From assembly GCF_001632365.1 (NCBI RefSeq), contig NW_024468595.1, forward strand, positions 14,202-74,852: DNA of 60,651 bases. The letters are read 5' to 3'. Under the pieces are notes generated by a model. The model was not told the origin of the DNA and did not search any database. It saw only the letters and a list, made by a program, of their open reading frames with translations. Positions 13,022-22,470 of this stretch are shown here, in pieces (position 1 is the stretch's first letter; each line of letters begins with the position of its first letter). Source of the stretch: Laetiporus sulphureus 93-53 (Eukaryota; Basidiomycota; Agaricomycetes; Polyporales; Laetiporaceae). Position numbers and translations under genes: made by a program.

Positions 13022-13683
13022 TTACGATGTAGGGTGATTCATCACGACATCCATCTCGTTGATATCCGACGCGATCCCTCGTGGAGAGGACGCGAAGACG
13101 TCTGCTCCGGAGGCCAGGGACTCAATGAGCAGAGAAAGCCGAGGTGTTGTCAAGTTAGGCTCCTTTGGTTGGCAGAAAAGAATAATGTATTAGCATGAAC
13201 ACGGTCATGGCCATCTTCCTAGCAACTCACCTTGCGTATCTCCTCCAAATCTTCTTTAAACGAGTCGGCAATCGTTGACATCCAGAATTTGCGAAAGCGT
13301 TCCTTCAGCATTTGTTCGCTCTCCATCTGATTTGCAGACGCTGATAGGAAGGATGGAATGGGGGCAGAGGCCACTGGAGGCGAAGGTGATCGTCCTCTGG
13401 TCGGTGCTACTTTCGGGCTGCGACTTCTTTGAGCATTTTCTGCATGGGAGGGTATCGTATCGTCTTCAGAGGAGTCTGATTCAGATTGTGAGTCGGATGA
13501 AGAATTCTCGGACGCCTGGGCTGGAGACGGTGGCTGAACGATCCGAGTTGTAGTCCCTGGAGAAGATGGTCGGGAATGCTCATCCGATGAAGAGTCTGAG
13601 GATGACGATGATGAGGAAGCCGCACGTCGCTTCCGCTTCCTGTTGCGCTTGCGAGGCACAACTGGTTTTGCAGCAGCGACCAT
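13022..13683 (-). CDS. RSA3: Ribosome assembly protein 3 (RSA3)
   Basis: This is a small nucleolar factor of early 60S assembly; yeast Rsa3 belongs to the Npa1 complex with Npa1, Npa2, Dbp6 and Nop8. Two exons (13231-13683 and 13022-13162; intron 13163-13230, 68 nt) give 197 aa. The N-terminus is a basic cluster (RKRNRKRKRR), followed by a run of serines and acidic residues typical of nucleolar proteins. The conserved Rsa3 fold occupies the last third: RFRKFWMSTIADSFKEDLEE, then the splice, then PRLSLLIESLASGADVF. ATG 13681-13683 was chosen over upstream in-frame codons because none of those is ATG. It is divergent from ADE2 and convergent with URB1. Confidence 0.88.
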
Positions 13684-13781
13684 AATGGCAGCAATGGTCA
13701 AAGGTGGCCTCCTTTGACAGCGCCCAAGCGCCCGCAAACTCGAAATTGAGCATCGGGCGCTTACGATCATCCTTCATTGCA
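13684..13781. promoter_or_regulatory. 98-bp divergent promoter of RSA3 and ADE2 with two inverted repeats
   Basis: Only 98 bp separate the two start codons. Two perfect inverted repeats lie inside it. GTCAAAGG (13697-13704) and CCTTTGAC (13711-13718) are separated by 6 bp. AAGCGCCCG (13726-13734) and CGGGCGCTT (13754-13762) are separated by 19 bp. I see no clear TATA box. The symmetry suits one factor site serving both directions, which is inference. Confidence 0.6.
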
Positions 13782-15742
13782 ATGGACAAGGTGGTCGGGA
13801 TTTTAGGTGAGAGTGAGTGATCCTGCTTTCCCAGTGAATCTCTGACAGTGACAAGTCTTCTAGTGCCTCAGCTTTCGACAACGTCCTAAAACTGAACTTG
13901 ATGCTCCCACGTTCCAGGAGGCGGCCAGCTTGGCCGTATGCTTGCAGAAGCGGCGTCTCGCCTCAACGTTGATGTTGTCATCCTTGATGTCGGAGAAGAT
14001 GCACCTGCGAAGCAGATCGTCGCTCAAAGGCCTCCTCGCATTATGCATGTCAATGGCTCCTTCACCGACCCGGCCAAGATCCGCGAGCTGGCGTTGAAGG
14101 TGGACGTCCTTACCGTGGAGATCGAACACGTCGATGTCTCTGTTCTGGATGATGTGCAGCCTTCGCTTCCTCTTGGCGTGCATCCCAGCCCGTCCACGAT
14201 CCGAATAATCCAAGATAAGTTCGTTCAAAAGCAGCATCTGGCCGCACATAGTTGTCCGGTGTCCGACTTTATGCAAGTTGACTCTACCGTTGAGTGCGTT
14301 CGCTCGGCGGCGAAAAAACTAGGGCTACCATTGATGCTCAAGAGCCGTACGCTGGCATACGATGGCAGGGGAAACTTTGTCGTTCGCGACGTATCCCAGA
14401 TCGACGACGCTATCCACGCTCTCGGTGACCGGCCATTATATGCGGAAAAATGGGTGCCATTCATCCAAGAGATCGCCGTCATCGTAGTGCGCTCGGCAGC
14501 TGGCCAGGTTGTGTCTTATCCAGCCGTGGAGACAGTTCACAAGGACAACATATGCCATCTTGTGTTTGCTCCTCTGCGCTCAAGCGACCCTGCCGTCGCT
14601 TCTCGCGCTCGTTCTATAGCGGAAACAGCAGTCAAGACGTTGCACGGATCTGGTGTATTTGGAGTTGAGATGTTCCTCATGGCAGACGGTGATTACAGCG
14701 GCGCTCTCTATCCGTATTCTGCTAAGGTCTTTATTGCAGGCATGTTATATCTGAACGAGATTGCTCCACGGCCACATAACTCAGGACACTATACCATTGA
14801 GGCATGCGAGACATCTCAATACGAGAATCATCTGCGCGCGGTTTTATCTCTGCCACTTGGTTCCACGGCTCTTAAGGTTCCTTCGGCGGTAATGCTCAAC
14901 CTTTTGGGCGCATCAGACAGCATGGAAGAGATCAAGACGGTAGCAGAATATGCACTCTCCATACCTGGTGCAAGTATCCACCTCTATGGTAAGACAGTCT
15001 GCCGAAAAGGTCGCAAGATGGGACACATCACCATCGTCGCGGACTGCGATGCTGAACTCCACGAACGCCTGCGGCCCCTTCTTCAACAGCTTCCGTCACC
15101 GAGCGACGAGAAAGAGATCGAGATATACTCGCCGCTGCCTCCGGACAAGGGTCATTCGCACCGTAGACCGCTCGTTGGCGTTATCATGGGCTCCGACTCG
15201 GATTTGCCGGTAATGCTCGCCGCGGCACATATCCTCGACCGTTTCAGCGTGGCATACGAATTGACGATCGTCTCTGCGCACCGCACACCCGACCGCCTGG
15301 TGGAATATGCACGGTCGGCGGCATCGAGGGGACTGAGGGCGATCATTGCTGGCGCTGGCGGTGCGGCTCACCTTCCGGGAATGGTTGCGGCGATGACTGC
15401 ACTTCCCGTTATCGGTGTGCCGATTAAGGGCAGCTCGCTTGATGGCGTTGATTCACTGCATAGCATTGTGCAGATGCCCGTGCGTATTCTCTCTTGGGTC
15501 TCGCTTCCGTGCATTCTCACTTACGTGCGTGATTCGACTTGCAGAGGGGAGTGCCTGTTGCAACGGTTGCCATCAATAATGCAACAAATGCTGGATTGCT
15601 GGCGGTTCGCATGTTAGGGAATGGGATCCCACATCTAATTACTGCTATGGACAGCTATCAAAAAGAAATGGAAGGAGAGGTGATGGCCAAAGTGGAGAAG
15701 CTTAATAAATATGGCTGGGAAGAGTATGGGGCGAAGCAGTGA
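13782..15742 (+). CDS. ADE2: Phosphoribosylaminoimidazole carboxylase (PurK-PurE fusion)
   Basis: This enzyme converts aminoimidazole ribonucleotide to its carboxylated form in purine synthesis. Four exons (13782-13806, 13918-14688, 14740-15479, 15545-15742) give 577 aa, the usual length for fungal Ade2. Exon 1 encodes MDKVVGIL and splices into [13 protein letters not shown], the N-terminal nucleotide-binding loop of the PurK part. The ATP-grasp core follows ([15 protein letters not shown], then [18 protein letters not shown]). The C-terminal PurE part shows [13 protein letters not shown] and [16 protein letters not shown]. The segment at 14689-14739 is read as a 51-nt intron: it has no stop and keeps frame, but it would insert 17 residues into the most conserved part of the ATP-grasp core, and it ends GTGATT...TTGCAG with GCTAAG as branch site. 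Both domains look complete. Confidence 0.95.
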
Positions 15743-16091
15743 ACTTCATTTGAATGTTCGAACGGTTGTATATTGCGTCTTTCCACAACAAGACATTGTC
15801 ACTTGGCACTCAACTCGATATTGCACCGTCGAATATCCTTAATACCTCGGAACCACTGCTCTGTATGTGTGTCTCCAGACAATGGCATAACAAACTGGCC
15901 AGCGGACGTATTATCCGCAGTGAAGAACACATTCTACAGCTTGTGGGGTTCAAGTCACCGTGTTGCGACGGGCAAAAATGCTCAGATGCTAATCGATTGC
16001 GATAATCTCCATCGCTGTACGACTTTCCCATACCTCAGAGGACGCAGAAACCTGATAATGGACATAAGCCCACCACTCTAAGTCTTAGATT
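15743..16091. other. Short convergent intergenic region
   Basis: This is the space between the tails of ADE2 and the unnamed minus-strand gene, probably both 3' ends. I see no gene, repeat or structured element. Confidence 0.5.
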
Positions 16092-17652
16092 TCATTCAAA
16101 AACGCTGCATGCTGAGATAATCAGCCGTGGCGCAGGCTCAAATCCAATCCACTGACCTGGATCTCTATCGGAAAGTGTGCGAGCTTTCTTTGCTTCTGCG
16201 AGACTCAAGCGGAGCCTTTCCGTCAACTTCTTCACCATGAGCTGTTCGACTTTCTCGTTCGCCTCTTGGGACAACCCTTTTGGCCTAACCCAACCAGGGA
16301 AGAGCTTTCCATCTGTCCCCTTCAGCTCCCACCGTATTCCTTTTGGCACGACTTGACGATATGCCTCAAAGAAGAGGTAACACATGGATAACAAGACAGC
16401 TTGGAGACGCCAATGTAGGGATGGGGTGGGAGACCAGCGGATGTCGTGTGATACATAAGCAGGGTGCATTCACAGTGAGGGGTCTGGCGAGAGAGGTCCA
16501 CGACTTGCGATGTTTCGGAGTATGACTCGCCTAACTGGGCTAGGAGACGCTCTCGCGAGATGAATGGACGTGTTTCTTGTTCCTCTGGCTTTGATTCCTC
16601 CTCTTCCTCATGCGACATCTCGGATTCACTTAGGCTTTCAATGAAAGAGCCGATGTCTTCTTCCGAAATTGAAAAAGGACGGGAAAGGGCAGCGTAAGGT
16701 TGCACTAGTACCACATCAAGTTCTGCATGGAACATAACCTTTCTGCGAGGAGATGTCGCAGCACGGCAAAGAGTGTGAATATGGGTGTGGAGAGAGTAGG
16801 CCTCCTCCATGAAGCGTCGAAAGTCGAATATTTTTGAATCTGACGTCACATTTCTCTCTGGCAGTGTAGTCAGCGTTAGCTATCACTAGAGCAGTCGCCG
16901 CGGTACTTACCTTGCTGCCGCTGCTCAAAAATAGCTTGCCAATTTATCATGAGAATTCCATTCTCCCCCGTCGCTCGTGCCCAGTCACGTCGCACGAGCG
17001 CAAGATCGTCGACCATCTTAGGCGCGGCCTCGGACGCAGGCAAATCGATAAGTTCGTATATTCGTTGCACGCAAGCCAACAGCCTGCGCAAAATGATTTT
17101 GTCGCGCAACGGAATGTCCGAGTCAGGTAACCGGGTATCCGATGCTATCGCCTCGTTCATGGTAGTGATGAACTCCTGCGCTTCTCGTCGGCGCTTCATG
17201 AGGCGAGCTTTCAGCTTGGGAAAACAAGCAGTGTAGACATGGTAGAGTATCTGCCTCCACAAGTCCATGGGGCCTGCATCCAACGCCTCGTCAGGAGCTT
17301 TCTGAACGGCTTCATCGGAGGTCTGAGGTTCATACCGGGTGATCGCCTGCAACTTTGTCCAAATCAACTTAAGATGGTCCACGACACTCGGGTCCACGGC
17401 GCTGTTTTGCGCGACGTGGATAATGATATTGTGACCACTCGCCGTCCAAGTGACAGCTGATAAGTCTTTCTCGCGTCGCGTTACTACAGCAGCAATGGCA
17501 TTTGCAATCTGTCGCTCGCGTTTCCTGGCGTTGTATTTCGGTTCTGGGCTAACGCGACGGAGTTGGGAGACGGAAGCTTCATAGGGCGACTGGTTATTAG
17601 AGCCAGAATATAAGTGGAGAATATATAGCAACTCTTCAGGCGTTGGAGTCAT
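16092..17652 (-). CDS. Unnamed 471-aa conserved-looking protein
   Basis: I do not recognise the family. Three exons (16911-17652, 16474-16839, 16092-16399) with introns of 71 and 74 nt join in frame. The start is ATG 17650-17652 (MTPTPEELLYILHLYSG); the open frame continues upstream but holds no ATG. The first two thirds are rich in helices, with basic stretches (KYNARKRERQI, RLMKRRREAQEF), conserved-looking Trp-containing segments (MDLWRQILYHVY) and RDKIILRRLLACVQRIYEL. A very acidic stretch follows (SEMSHEEEEESKPEE), and the end is basic and helical. No signal peptide or membrane segment is evident. An optional small intron near the C-terminus (GTCAGT..CTCAG) would shorten the tail without changing frame. 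It faces BAP31 across 160 bp. Function is unknown; a soluble helical protein is all I can infer. Confidence 0.75.
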
Positions 17653-17812
17653 GGCGAAGTATGAATTGATGTTGCGCCACTGCTTCGTTAGCGCGCGTCC
17701 TCTGCCTTTTCGGGACGGGCGGAGTGGCTGAGCTGGGGGGTCGAGGATATACACGTGTCTTACACCCAGCACCGCTTGTTACCTTCATCTCTGAACTCCA
17801 GCGCATTTCACC

Positions 17813-18746
17813 ATGACGATCTAGTACGTTTTCTATGCAGTTGTAATACGCTGCAAACTAACGCGCGCATACAGCTACTCAATGACATTCGCGCTCCTCG
17901 TTGCGGAGGTTGCGACCTTCGTAGTTATCGTTCTTCCTCTGCCGTACGCCTTCCGGAAGCGTCTTTTTCGTTTCCTTTCCGAAAGCCCTGCCGTCGCGAA
18001 AGTTGCGTATGGGATCAAGATTGCGTTCATGTACGTCTGCGCCGAGCCCCTCTCCAGTAAGGACTTGACATGACTGCTCATTACACGTCAGCTTTGTTGG
18101 GATATTGTTTGTAGACGCTGTTCAACGGATGTTGCGCGTCACAGCGGAAGCAGACCTGGCGAAGACCAGCGGGGGAGTGCAGGATATCCGATCAGAGACC
18201 AACTTTGCTGCCCGTAAATTCTAGTGGGCCCACTCTCCTATTATATTATCTGTGTCTGTGGCGCTAACATTGCGGGCTTATGCAGCGCACAACGTAACAC
18301 ATATCTGACTGGATCCACTCTGTTCCTCTCGCTCGTCCTCACGCGGACCTTCTACATCTTGCTCGACCTCGTTCAAACCCAGGAAGAATATGCGAAGCTC
18401 AAGCAAGAGGTGCGTGTTCATCGACGACAAATGCTAGCCAGCAGCGCTCATAGCTTTGAAAGGTTGCCAAAAGCTCGCGCGGACAGATTGCCTCGCAAGA
18501 TCAGGCAAAGCAGATCGAGGACCTTAAGAAGAAGCTCGCAGAGGCAGAGGATAAGGTCAAGGATTTTGGTGTGTGCCCCTTCCTGTCTTCCATCCACCTC
18601 TCCACCTGTTGACTCACCGTATTGCGTTTTGCGTCCTCACAGACATTGTGAAGAAGCAAGCCGAGCAAAACGCGAAGGAGTACGACAGGCTCGCGACCGA
18701 GTTCAACCAGGCAAACGGCAGCGCCTCGGACAAGAAGGCCGACTAG
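17813..18746 (+). CDS. BAP31: B-cell receptor-associated protein 31-like ER protein
   Basis: This is an ER membrane protein of the BAP31/Yet family, involved in cargo sorting and ER-associated transport. Six exons (17813-17823, 17875-18030, 18092-18223, 18286-18409, 18463-18568, 18643-18746) give 210 aa. The first exon is only 11 nt and encodes MTI plus two bases of Tyr. Three hydrophobic segments follow: ALLVAEVATFVVIVLPLPYA, IKIAFIFVGILFVDAV, and LTGSTLFLSLVLTRTFYIL. The family hallmark RKFYAQRNTYLTG spans the third intron, whose donor is the less usual GTGGGC. The C-terminus is a coiled coil (QAKQIEDLKKKLAEAEDKV) and ends in KKAD, a correct KKXX dilysine ER-retrieval signal. Family placement is firm. 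Confidence 0.92.
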
Positions 18747-19793
18747 CTGTGTTAACTCGGACCTCATGTGGTGCTATGCTGGCAGTAGCTGGCTGCTTTG
18801 TGTCGATTGGTGAAAAGGACTGAACTCCGCATGTTTTCCTGATGTACACTAAGCACAATTATACATGGATTATTCCCTCTCGGACAGAATACATGGACAA
18901 GTGGCGCGTTCGACAGTCGACTGTGGCGACCGCCGGCGGCCACTGAGTGAAGCCTACCCTAACGAAGTCGTTTCAGCATCGCCCTCCTTGCTTTAAGATT
19001 GTTCCCCATGAGTGTCGGCTACTCTCAAAACGGGCGCTGCTGGACATAGACCAAGAGCTAGTGAGAGATGCGCCGACTCCTGCAGGGCTCAGAAATACAA
19101 CTGCACGGCAGAGCCGACACAACGACAATGCAACCGCCACGAGAAGCAGCATCCATAACAAGCTGCTGTGGGTCCGTAGGGGGCCAAGCTGTCATCGCAT
19201 CCTCTCCGCAAAGTCCGAGCAAAGTCGTCATACATATACGCCCACAATGCGTTCGTGCCACATGGGAGGCACCCCGTATGTGTCTCAAGGCTGCTTTTTC
19301 TCGCAAAAAAGTAACCTTGAGACGCAGGCGGGGTGCCTGCAGTGCAGAGGTGTTGAGGGAAGTGGATGAGAAGTAGGAGGAAGATGACTTGGGCTTATAA
19401 GCGTGACCTGTGTGCCACATATGTACGTCAATACGTCTGGCCTGGCTTCTATTGATTCAGCCAGGGCATTGTGCTGGGGACGCGTGCCGGTCTCCCAGGC
19501 AATTTGTGATACACGGACCTCGAGGCATCACGACAGTTGAGTCAGGGTGCTGTATAATGGCGCCAGCGAAGAACAAGGCGATCTGATTTATTACACACAA
19601 CGCACACGTTCACGCTGCACGTCTCAGCGAACAACAACTCCACGTCTCACACAACGACTCTGTGTTTCATGCAAGCAGCGAAATGAATTAGCCAGAGACA
19701 ACGGTAGAATACAACGACAGCAATGGTAACAGTACAAGCCCAGTCCGAGTCCTAGCGAGTCCCACACCACGTCCCAATCGCTCAGCCTGCCAC
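18747..19793. other. Intergenic region between convergent BAP31 and BAG genes
   Basis: About 1 kb separates two tail-to-tail genes and probably includes both 3' untranslated regions. Short reading frames on both strands lack domain character. I see no repeats or RNA genes. Confidence 0.5.
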
Positions 19794-22187
19794 CTACGCG
19801 GCCTCCACCTCGGACCAGTCGGACCCCTCCACTTCATCATGCTCGACAAACTCCATCTCCTCCGAGACAGCCGCTTTCCGCGGCTGTCGCGGCCGGTCCT
19901 CAAGTGGCGACGACTCAAGCAGGTAAGCATCGTCCGACGACACGGACCCTGTATCTGTATCTGTGCCCGAATCGATATCCGTCCGCATGTCCGTCTCTGA
20001 GCTTGCAGCGAGGTCCGCGGGCGGCTCGCTCACAGGTGTGCTGGCTTCTGTGGTCGCTGACGGAAGGGAAGACGGAGAAGCAGTGGCAGCCACGACAGAT
20101 ACAGACAACTTCTCCGGATCTTGCGCCGCTCCGGAATCTATGACAGGCTGCGCAGAAATTTGCGCATCTGCATCTGCATCAGCAGAAGATCCCACTTCTA
20201 TGTGGGCGGCTTGTGGTGCTGCGAGCTGATCGGAGCCGGCGACATGGTCGTCTGTAGATGGAGACAGTACGGGCGTAGTGGCGAGGACATCTGTGGCTTC
20301 CGTGGCGCGCTGGGAATCTGTGGACGCCGGCGGAGTGACGCCTTCAGCGGGAGGGTCAAGGATGATCACAGTAGCGGTAGGTTCAGCCGGAACTTCAGTG
20401 ATAGAAGGCGAAGCAACGTAATCATCAAGGACAGTGGATGATACCTCCGGACGCGTCTCGGCCTGCGAACACGTCTCCTCTTCAGGTATGATCTCCGGCG
20501 CAGAAGGTACCTCTTGGGTGGTGGTCGCAGCCGCGACTTGAACGGACTCTTCAGTGACAGAAACCAGGGCGACGGCTTCACCAAGAACAACGGGCAACAC
20601 TTCCGGAGTCACTTCAGACGTTTCCTCTCCAGGCTTAGATTCTGGTTCAGAAGCCGCAGGCTCCTCCGTCTGAGACGGAGCCGCATCCTCGTCCTCTCCC
20701 TCGCGCTCGCGGCTCTGCTCGACCCTCCTCTCAATTTCCTCCAGCGCGCGTTCGACCTGGAGCACGACCTCCTTCCGGCGGCCGCGCACCTCCGTGTCGC
20801 CACGGCTGTCAACCGCATCCAGGCGCGCGAGCAGGCCGTTCAGCTCATGCTCATACGCGTGCAGCGCCGAGTTGTTCGCAGTATACATCAGTCCGTTCTC
20901 CGCAGCAAAATCGAGGCGCGTGGGGAAGACGAACGTGGCCTCAAGCGTGCGCAGAGTCTCTTCGATGTCCTTGATCGCGCCGAGCGACGACTTGCGTGAG
21001 CGGTAAGAGCGGTAGACGGAGAGCAGCTTGGCTGCGACGTCGGGGGAGAGTTCGCGCTTGCGCTTGAGGTTGGTGCCACTTAGGTTCTCAAATGCCGTCG
21101 ATGCGGATTCATTGACGGCGAACTCCGCTGGTGCGGATTGAGAGGGAGCGTCAACGTCTATGGTCTTCTCCTTGCCCTTGCCCTTTGGGTCGATATTGGT
21201 GGAGGAAGTAGCTCCCTGGTCACGATTGATCTGCCAGCCGTAGAGCCGCAAATATAGATTGCTCAGAGCTTCGATTACCTCTGGGTCAACTTCCTGCTCT
21301 AGTCGTTGCCGGAGCATGTCCTGCAGAGTATGTCCAGCAGGAGCAGGGGTAGAAGACTCGACCGGCTCCGGAATGGGAGAAGAGGCGAAGGGAGGAGAAG
21401 GGTGGGCCTGAGCAGGCGAAGTGACCTCCTTCTCCTTACCCTTACCCTTCACGTCGACTGTGTTGAGCGTCGGTGGCGGTGACACCACACGCGACAAAAG
21501 GTGTTCAAGTGTATGGCGGACTTGGGGATCGGACTCGTGATCGAGTCGTTCGCGCAACCGCTCCTGCACCGCAGCAGGCGATATCGCCGACGTGGAAGGC
21601 CGTACTTGTGTCCGAGTAGGAAGATGTCGCGCGCATGTAGATGTAAAAGGCTGTGATTGATAATTACTCAGAACGAGAAGAGCGACAACATAAATCAAAG
21701 CACATACCGTTGCCTCCAAAGTTGAGGGCTGAGCGGCACGGCTATGGCTTGTAGGAGCAGCTGGCTGCTCGATCGCAATGATTGCAGTGCAGAACTGCTC
21801 CTCCCTGGTTCGGCGCGCGCGGAGCCTCTCCAGACGAATGCGCTCGCGCTCGGCGGCGGCCCGCTGGCGAGCCTCGGCATAAGCACGAGCCAGTTCTTGC
21901 GGCTGTTGCTTCCGTGCAAGAGCGGCCCTTCGCTCGCGTTCCTGAGCCAGCTCGTACTTGTAAAGCGCTTCTAACGCTGCGTGCTGGCGGAGATTCTCCT
22001 CCATCTGTCGGCGGCGCTGTTGCTCCTGCTGCTGACGCCTGCGCACCACCTCAGCCCTGGCATGCGCGACGGCAACGTCGTGCTCAGCTTGACCGACGAG
22101 CGCATTGTAATAGTCATATTGAGGAGCGTATCGGCCATGAGAAGGATAGCCGCAATGAAGGGCGGACACTGGGGTCAAAACGAGCAT
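19794..22187 (-). CDS. BAG-domain Hsp70 co-chaperone
   Basis: BAG domains bind the Hsp70 ATPase and promote nucleotide exchange. The start is ATG 22185-22187, about 90 bp downstream of a TATA box; the upstream in-frame extension has no ATG. Two exons are separated by a 57-nt in-frame intron near 21652-21708 (GTATGT..ATCACAG), leaving 778 aa. Residues about 20-130 are a charged Arg/Glu/Gln-rich coiled coil (RRRQQQEQQRRRQMEENL). Two related segments follow, LRERLDHESDPQVRHTLEHL and LRQRLEQEVDPEVIEALSNL. After KLLSVYRSYRSRKSSLG comes the BAG helix bundle (YTANNSALHAYEHELNGLL ... RRKEVVLQVERALEEIERR) near residues 400-470. The last 300 residues are acidic, Thr/Ser/Pro-rich and probably disordered. 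A heat-shock element lies upstream. Family assignment comes from the helix pattern and is good, not certain. Confidence 0.8.
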   Translation of the reverse strand: MLVLTPVSALHCGYPSHGRYAPQYDYYNALVGQAEHDVAVAHARAEVVRRRQQQEQQRRRQMEENLRQHAALEALYKYELAQERERRAALARKQQPQELARAYAEARQRAAAERERIRLERLRARRTREEQFCTAIIAIEQPAAPTSHSRAAQPSTLEATVCALIYVVALLVLSNYQSQPFTSTCARHLPTRTQVRPSTSAISPAAVQERLRERLDHESDPQVRHTLEHLLSRVVSPPPTLNTVDVKGKGKEKEVTSPAQAHPSPPFASSPIPEPVESSTPAPAGHTLQDMLRQRLEQEVDPEVIEALSNLYLRLYGWQINRDQGATSSTNIDPKGKGKEKTIDVDAPSQSAPAEFAVNESASTAFENLSGTNLKRKRELSPDVAAKLLSVYRSYRSRKSSLGAIKDIEETLRTLEATFVFPTRLDFAAENGLMYTANNSALHAYEHELNGLLARLDAVDSRGDTEVRGRRKEVVLQVERALEEIERRVEQSREREGEDEDAAPSQTEEPAASEPESKPGEETSEVTPEVLPVVLGEAVALVSVTEESVQVAAATTTQEVPSAPEIIPEEETCSQAETRPEVSSTVLDDYVASPSITEVPAEPTATVIILDPPAEGVTPPASTDSQRATEATDVLATTPVLSPSTDDHVAGSDQLAAPQAAHIEVGSSADADADAQISAQPVIDSGAAQDPEKLSVSVVAATASPSSLPSATTEASTPVSEPPADLAASSETDMRTDIDSGTDTDTGSVSSDDAYLLESSPLEDRPRQPRKAAVSEEMEFVEHDEVEGSDWSEVEAA

Positions 22188-22276
22188 GATGTATGAGACG
22201 GAGATATGCGATGAGAAAAAGATGGCGGTTGTGTAAGGCACTAAGACAGTGATAGTCGGCCATTGACCACCGACCC

Positions 22277-22284
22277 TTATATAC
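22277..22284 (-). promoter_or_regulatory. TATA box of the BAG gene
   Basis: The minus strand reads TATATAAG here, 90-97 bp upstream of the chosen ATG at 22187. This supports that start over any longer reading. Confidence 0.6.
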
Positions 22285-22377
22285 CCCGCCGTGAGGCGCG
22301 ATTCGTCAGCGAAAGGCGACGCGTCCCACAGGCCGCGCACACCTCTGAGTAGGATCGCGCACCTTCCTTACCAAGCA

Positions 22378-22397
22378 AGAACATACGCGTATGTTCT
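22378..22397. repeat. 20-bp perfect palindrome upstream of the BAG gene
   Basis: AGAACATACGCGTATGTTCT is identical to its own reverse complement and has no spacer. A second CATACGCGT follows at about 22413-22421, then an inverted repeat GTCCCA..TGGGAC (22420-22433). Together with the heat-shock element just beyond, this forms a compact block of candidate protein-binding sites 190-285 bp upstream of the start codon. Confidence 0.6.
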
Positions 22398-22447
22398 CGC
22401 ACATCCATAAGCATACGCGTCCCAAATGGGACGGAATATTGTCTCTC

Positions 22448-22470
22448 GAACTGGCGAGAATGTGCTGGAA
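22448..22470. promoter_or_regulatory. Step-type heat-shock element
   Basis: GAA occurs at 22448, 22458 and 22468, exactly 10 bp apart. This is the step-type arrangement of nGAAn units separated by 5 bp that yeast Hsf1 recognises. It lies 261-283 bp upstream of the BAG co-chaperone start. The spacing is seen directly; HSF binding is inference. Confidence 0.55.

Noticed and set aside
14689..14739. 17-residue insertion in ADE2
   Set aside because: It interrupts the near-invariant ATP-grasp line and has intron ends, so it was not called as protein.
17653..17772. N-terminal extension of the unnamed 471-aa protein
   Set aside because: The earlier in-frame initiator would be GTG, not ATG, and it would use up most of the space to BAP31.
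21652..21708. Transmembrane segment in the BAG protein
   Set aside because: As default I treat it as intron, because GTATGT and ATCACAG fit perfectly. The retention idea is kept only as a finding.
22188..22340. N-terminal extension of the BAG protein
   Set aside because: The frame is open but contains no ATG and includes the TATA box.
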